11,735 nt of DNA. It comes from Brachionus plicatilis. Taxonomy: Eukaryota > Rotifera > Eurotatoria > Ploima > Brachionidae. The stretch spans positions 2,381,088-2,392,822 of the forward strand of contig QEOQ01000207.1 of the NCBI GenBank assembly GCA_010279815.1, in the 5' to 3' direction. The notes under the pieces were generated by a model, which worked only from the letters and a program-made list of their open reading frames with translations, was not told the DNA's origin and made no database searches. This document shows, piece by piece, positions 8,196 to 11,735 of this stretch (the stretch's first letter is position 1; each line of letters opens with the position of its first letter). A program made the position numbers and the translations under genes.

Positions 8196-10146
8196 ATGTC
8201 ACATTCAAAAAATATGAAAATTCAATGCCTTGGGGTATGGCGAGAGGGCATGATAATTGACGTCAAGGAAAGCAAGTTTAGGATACATTTCGAAAATTTC
8301 ACCAGCAAATTCGACTCCAATTATTCCATAGGTTTTTTTTTTAAAAATTTTTTCGTAATTGTAACTTATTCACGTTTTTATTAGAAATGCTACGCTAATG
8401 CGTTGAAGAGAGGAAAATTCCTCGAAATACGTTGCACGTTCCTTCTTTCCAGCTCAAAAACTTAATTATGGGTGATTCTATTAAGTTTAATAATGATCAA
8501 AATTTAGAAACAGAGGGTAAGAAAACAAATAAATGATTTTTAAAAAGACTGATTTCATTTTCATAGGAACACTAATACAGAATGACCCTTTCAATTGTCT
8601 GGTTAAAATCAAAGAAATCGGATGTAGCGATGTCAGTTATGAAAAAATATTAAGTACTAGTAAGGATGTGAATTTTAAAAAACATTTATCAAGCTCACAA
8701 ATAGAAACGAAAAATGTGAGTATTTTTAAACAAAAGAATAAAGAATTTTTATCAATCAAACTTTTGAAATTATACTTTTATACTAAAATGAATGTTTTAG
8801 ATTATTTTAATCAATTTTTATAAAGACTGGCGACAGAAAGCAAAAAAAAGCAAAGGTAAAAACATTGTCAGCTTCGAATTCTTTGAACCAAATTTTTAAC
8901 GCTTTAGGTGGAATAAATCCCGAGGTAAATTTTATAAATTTCTTCTATTAACTCCAAAATGAAAATCCTCTAAAGATTCAAATACATGCCGAATTTGATT
9001 CCATTATTGATAAATGTAATAAAATTGAAATTGAAGGAAGAAAAGAGGGGAAACAAAATGCTAAAAATAAGTGCGACTTAAAAGAATTTGAGCTCGAAGA
9101 ATTGAGAAAACTTCAACTTCAATTTAAAGAAAAATTGGAAAAAACTCAATTGAAGTCAGCAAGCAGTTAACTATTATAAATACAACTCTAACACAAGGAT
9201 TTACTGCAGTAAACAACCCCAAATATTAAAGAGATATAAAAAATCTTACATTTTGTTATTAGATTAATGACACATTAAACAAATTAGCTAATTCCTTTAT
9301 TAAATTAGTTGATCATAATATGAAAAAAAATGAACAATTATCAGAAACATGTCAAATGCCTATCTCGACTAATAGAGATAAAAATGAATCAAATGAAGCT
9401 CAAACCATACAAAATTTATTGTCTAACGAATCCCTGCATGATATAGAAACCAGATATAGTGAAAACAATCATCTTTTTACGCAAGTTAGTTTTTTTAAAG
9501 ATCCGTCTAGTGATTTTAGAAAAAACGATGTAATTTCAAATGGACCATAAATTTCAAATCCTAATGATAAAATACAATTTGATTTTCCATCTTCATCAAT
9601 GCCTTTTGCTATTCAAGATTCAAATGATTATAATCTGCCCCCTACTTTAAGCGTTGCGCAAGCAGACAACTTTCGTCCAATTAGTCAATTACAATCTCCT
9701 AGTAGTTATCTTAGTCCTAAAATAATTTCAAAAAATACTATACCTTTACTCATAAATACCACTAACATTAATTCACCTAATGCACTCAAAACAAAAACTA
9801 GAATACTTAATAAAACAAATACCAATAATTGAGCATGATTGAGTATTTAAACCAAACAGAAATTAAAGAAATATTAAGAAAAAATAAAGATCCACATCTT
9901 TTTGCAGCATCAATTTTAGAAAAAATATTCAGTAAAAAAGAATTGGAAAACTGTACTTTTTATGGCAGAGGTTTACTGAATAAGGGTTCACTTGATCCCC
10001 TTAAAATTAAATACATCCAAAATTTATGTGAAAATTTGTTTAATATGAATGGGCTTAAAGACGGAAAAATGTGGGCTCACTGTGTTGTTAATATGAACCG
10101 TAAAATTCGAAAGATCACTGCTCATAAAAATGTAAATACACCCTAA
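8196..10146 (+). pseudogene. BEN-domain gene with Tudor/Agenet-like N-terminus, six exons, broken
   Basis: Exons follow from GT-AG sites and phase: 8196-8331, 8385-8516, 8567-8715, 8826-8924, 8976-9208, 9263-10146; introns are 50-54 bp except 8716-8825 (110 bp). The start is the ATG at 8196, 5' of the first module. Exon 1 has CLGVWREGMIIDVKESKFRI, beta-rich and like a Tudor-knot or Agenet module; exons 2-3 may hold a second (MGDSIKFNN, then FNCLVKIKEIG). Exon 5 is a charged coiled coil (ELEELRKLQLQFKEKLEK). A low-complexity Ser/Asn-rich stretch precedes a BEN domain at about 9835-10128. Lesions: TAA at 8396, a frameshift at about 9160-9170, TAA at 9548 and a frameshift at about 9829. BEN domains bind DNA and occur in chromatin factors. 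Exon joins are by eye; the BEN call is the firmest part. Confidence 0.75.
9835..10146 (+). other. BEN domain
   Basis: The C-terminal 100 residues fit the BEN family: an amphipathic start (MIEYLNQTEIKEILR), then DPHLFAASILEKIFSKKEL with the aromatic/helical block, then GRGLLNKGSLDPLKIKYIQN, whose 'LDP-K---I' pattern is the family's clearest signature, and MWAHCVVNMNRKIRKI at the end. The length of about 85-100 residues is normal. BEN domains are all-helical and several bind DNA in a sequence-specific way. The domain itself contains no stop, although the frame joins the upstream part of the gene only through a frameshift near 9829. Confidence 0.85.
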
Positions 10147-10274
10147 TCATCTAAAAATTTTTGTTTTTCATTTTCTTAGTTTAATACTGTTTTCAAGATT
10201 GTATTAGGTAAAATTTTGTTGTTAATTTATATTTTGTTATTTTTATTATTTGCTAGACAAAGCATCGAAATCGA

Positions 10275-10280
10275 AATAAA
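10275..10280 (+). terminator. Poly(A) signal AATAAA of the BEN gene
   Basis: Canonical AATAAA about 130 bases after the stop codon. Confidence 0.45.
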
Positions 10281-10493
10281 AATAAGAAAACTTTAATTTT
10301 TAAATTTCAATTATCTTAATCTATATTTATAACTCCAAAAATAATTAAAAAAAAAAAAAAATTAAACAAATCAATTTTTTATTAATAACTGCATCGAAAA
10401 ATAAAATTGTTTTCTTATCTTTTTATCTATTTTAAAAATTTATTTTTTCTGTCAAAAAAAAATTAAAAGAATAACGTTAACAAATTAAACAGC

Positions 10494-10499
10494 TTTATT
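10494..10499 (-). terminator. Poly(A) signal AATAAA of the transposase gene
   Basis: The minus strand reads AATAAA about 55 bases downstream of the transposase stop at 10554. Confidence 0.5.
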
Positions 10500-10553
10500 C
10501 AAAATCGGATTTAAATATTACATTTTTTAAAACAAAAATAATAACAAAAAATT

Positions 10554-11545
10554 TTAATAGCCAGTTGCTTTACCATCGTTTAAAATTACATGTGGAATGA
10601 CTTTATTTACATGGCATATATATCTACGACACTTTTCTGGAGTTAATTCTTCTTTCCAAAATTTACCAATTAAACGAATGAACTCAGTTTTACTCTTTGG
10701 TTTATTATGCCTAATAAATGTTTTGAGTTCGTGCCATACAAGTTCAATCGGATTCAAATCCTAATACAAAAAATTAAAAAATAAACAAAAAAACTTTTTT
10801 TGCAATTCTACTGGACTTTGTGCTGGCGTTGGCGAATGGTTTATTTTATTAGATTCGAGCCACTTTTTACTCTCAGAAGAGGTATGTTTCTTGTCGTTGT
10901 CCATTATTAAACGGTGACCATCAGGGAAGGCCTTTCTATATTAAAGAAAAATAAATGGGCATTGTGAGTATTAAAAAAAAAAAACAAAAATTTTGAATTT
11001 GAACAATTTTTTTTCTGTGGGTCCAAAACTTGTTCCGATTTGGACCCACAGAAAAAAAGCTGTTCGAATTCAAAATTTTTGTTTTTTTTTTTTTAATATT
11101 CACAATGCCAAAAAATTTTCACCACATAATATAAATTAATATTTTTTTTACTTAATGAACGGTAAAAGATTTCTATCTAATATTCTAATAAAATCAGAAC
11201 TCCGCATTTTTCCATTAAAAATACAAATAGGAGTGGCTCCTCTGAATGAAATTCCACCCCACAAAAGAAGCTTTTTAATTGATTAAAAATAATTTTAAAT
11301 AATAAATTTTATCAATTTTAATAAATACTTTCATAGGATGTTTGGCTACAGGAGCTTTAAAATAACGACAAGTTTTTTTTGCCATCTAAAAAGATAAATC
11401 TTAAACAATTAAATAAAAGGAATATAAAACAAAACCTTTGTAAAGTATGTACTTCGAGTTCAATCAAAGATTCATCTATAAAAATACACTCCAAAAATTG
11501 ATCTTTGGAAAGTAAGCAAAATTGAGCATAAAGATCCGAGACTCT
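10554..11545 (-). pseudogene. Tc1-type DD34E transposase, five exons, N-terminus not visible
   Basis: Minus-strand exons by splice sites and family similarity: at most 11545-11436 (its upstream limit is uncertain), 11385-11329, 11270-11152, 10935-10812 and 10760-10554. Introns are 50, 58, 216 and 51 bp, all GT-AG. The catalytic triad is intact: Asp in CIFIDESLIELE, Asp in IMDNDKKHTSS, Glu in DLNPIELVWHELK, with 34 residues between the last two, the Tc1 signature. WGGISFRGATPICIFNGKM and FPDGH are also typical. Transposases of this family cut and paste their element at TA sites. One base seems missing in the A8 run at 11373-11380, shifting the frame in the second exon. The N-terminal paired-like helix-turn-helix region is not found before the repeats at 11596; it is lost or lies beyond the window. 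Confidence 0.85.
10958..11109. repeat. 152 bp near-perfect hairpin (MITE-like) inside a transposase intron
   Basis: Left arm 10958-11027 and right arm 11039-11109 are about 70 bp inverted repeats with only a handful of mismatches and one base of length difference in the A/T run, around an 11-base loop. The ends read GGCATTGTG and CACAATGCC, and the arms next to the loop CTGTGGGTCCAAA and TTTGGACCCACAG. It lies entirely inside the intron 10936-11151. Removing it leaves about 64 bp, the size of the neighbouring introns, so it looks like a later insertion. No clear target duplication is seen. Confidence 0.8.
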
Positions 11546-11573
11546 TTGAGAAAAAAGGAGCGATGAATTAATG

Positions 11574-11582
11574 TTTTTTATA
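11574..11582 (-). promoter_or_regulatory. Possible TATA box for the transposase
   Basis: The minus strand reads TATAAAAAA about 30-40 bases upstream of the first readable transposase codons. The setting between the repeat array and the coding region suits a promoter, but such AT-rich words are common here, and no in-frame ATG follows in the first exon. Confidence 0.25.
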
Positions 11583-11595
11583 GTACAAAAAAAAA

Positions 11596-11735
11596 GTGCT
11601 CAAGCGCTGCTTAAGCAACCTAGTGCATCTGTAGAGCATGTGCTCAAGCGCTGCTTAAGCAACCTAGCGCATCTGTAGGGCATGTGCTCAAGCGCTGCTT
11701 AAGCAACCTAGCGCCGCTCTTGAGCATTTGCTTAA
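11596..11735 (-). repeat. Right subterminal array of 44 bp repeats
   Basis: Units start at 11596, 11640 and 11684, exactly 44 bases apart; the first two differ at only a few positions, and the third diverges in its second half and runs off the window. Each contains GTGCTCAAGCGCTGCTTAAG, with the palindrome TGCTTAAGCA, and the word CCTAGCGCATCTGTAG. The orientation is inverted relative to the array at 7851-7982, which shares GCTTAA(G/T)CA followed by CTAGCGCA when read on the minus strand. Confidence 0.85.

Larger units (their letters stand above)
10147..10553. other. AT-rich convergent 3' region between the two genes
   Basis: Long A and T runs with no coding potential. It contains the two 3' ends: AATAAA at 10275-10280 for the plus-strand BEN gene and, on the minus strand, AATAAA at 10499-10494 for the transposase. 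No transposon end, TA-CAGT-like terminus or target duplication is seen here, which is why I treat both genes as parts of one element. Confidence 0.5.
7825..11735. mobile_element. Composite Tc1/mariner-type transposon carrying a BEN-domain gene (right end outside window)
   Basis: The left end is placed at 7825, where TA (7823-7824) precedes CAGTACTTTTCTGAAATAAG, the form of a Tc1/mariner terminal repeat after its TA target. It leads into three units of about 44 bp, and a related 44 bp array lies in inverted orientation at the right window edge. The 13 bp AAAACATTAATTC on the inner side of the left array (7979-7991) recurs exactly, inverted, on the inner side of the right array (11565-11577). 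Between the arrays are a BEN gene and a transposase in convergent order, each with its own poly(A) signal. I looked at 10147-10553 for an element end separating the two genes and found none. The true right end and its TA lie beyond 11735. Confidence 0.6.

Noticed and set aside
8533..8823. A standalone 96-codon gene on the plus strand.
   Set aside because: It is exon 3 of the BEN gene plus flanking intron sequence; a strong GTGAGT donor lies at 8716.
10554..11545. Tc1 transposase as a separate element inserted next to the BEN gene.
   Set aside because: No terminal repeat or TA-flanked end was found between the genes, and the 44 bp arrays embrace both. It cannot be fully excluded without the right end.
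11596..11735. CRISPR-like array of regular repeats.
   Set aside because: The 44 bp units abut with no unique spacers, the surroundings are eukaryotic transposon DNA, and a related inverted array exists on the left.

Overview
The window looks like repeat-dense, AT-rich nuclear DNA from an invertebrate animal. The reasons are Ty3/gypsy-type retrotransposon remnants, a BEN-domain gene and a Tc1-type transposase, both the latter with short (about 50-58 bp) GT-AG introns, and AATAAA poly(A) signals. A rotifer- or cnidarian-like genome would fit, but the sequence does not fix the taxon. I see no intact host gene, tRNA or rRNA; nearly everything is mobile-element DNA in various stages of decay.

Layout. 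(1) 12-4570, plus strand: a decayed Ty3/gypsy-type element with gag, retropepsin, reverse transcriptase, RNase H and integrase in order, broken by stops of all three kinds and by several frameshifts; its LTRs are not visible. Its gag is preceded by a signal-peptide-like and a transmembrane segment. (2) about 4583-5320, plus: ruins of a second, different gag with zinc-knuckle remains. (3) 5321 to about 6495, minus: the 3' end of a K02A2.6-like gypsy element, comprising a 302 bp LTR, a polypurine tract and the C-terminal half of integrase. (4) about 6571-7100, plus: the tail of another retroelement ending in a polypurine-like tract and a 179 bp LTR. (5) 7101-7824: AT-rich DNA without a convincing gene.

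(6) 7825 to beyond 11735 is the most interesting part. A Tc1-like end (TA then CAGTAC) is followed by an array of about 44 bp units (7851-7982). An array with the same 44 bp period and related sequence lies in inverted orientation at the right edge (11596-11735). Between them are two convergent, intron-containing genes: a plus-strand gene whose spliced product would have one or two Tudor/Agenet-like modules, a coiled coil and a C-terminal BEN domain (8196-10146), and a minus-strand Tc1-type DD34E transposase (10554-11545). No transposon end lies between the genes, so they look like cargo of one composite Tc1/mariner-type element with an extra DNA-binding gene. Both genes carry lesions, so this copy is probably dead. 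A 152 bp near-perfect hairpin (MITE-like) sits inside one transposase intron.

Inference: the BEN protein may have bound the palindrome-rich 44 bp repeats and partnered with the transposase, whose N-terminal DNA-binding region is not visible here.
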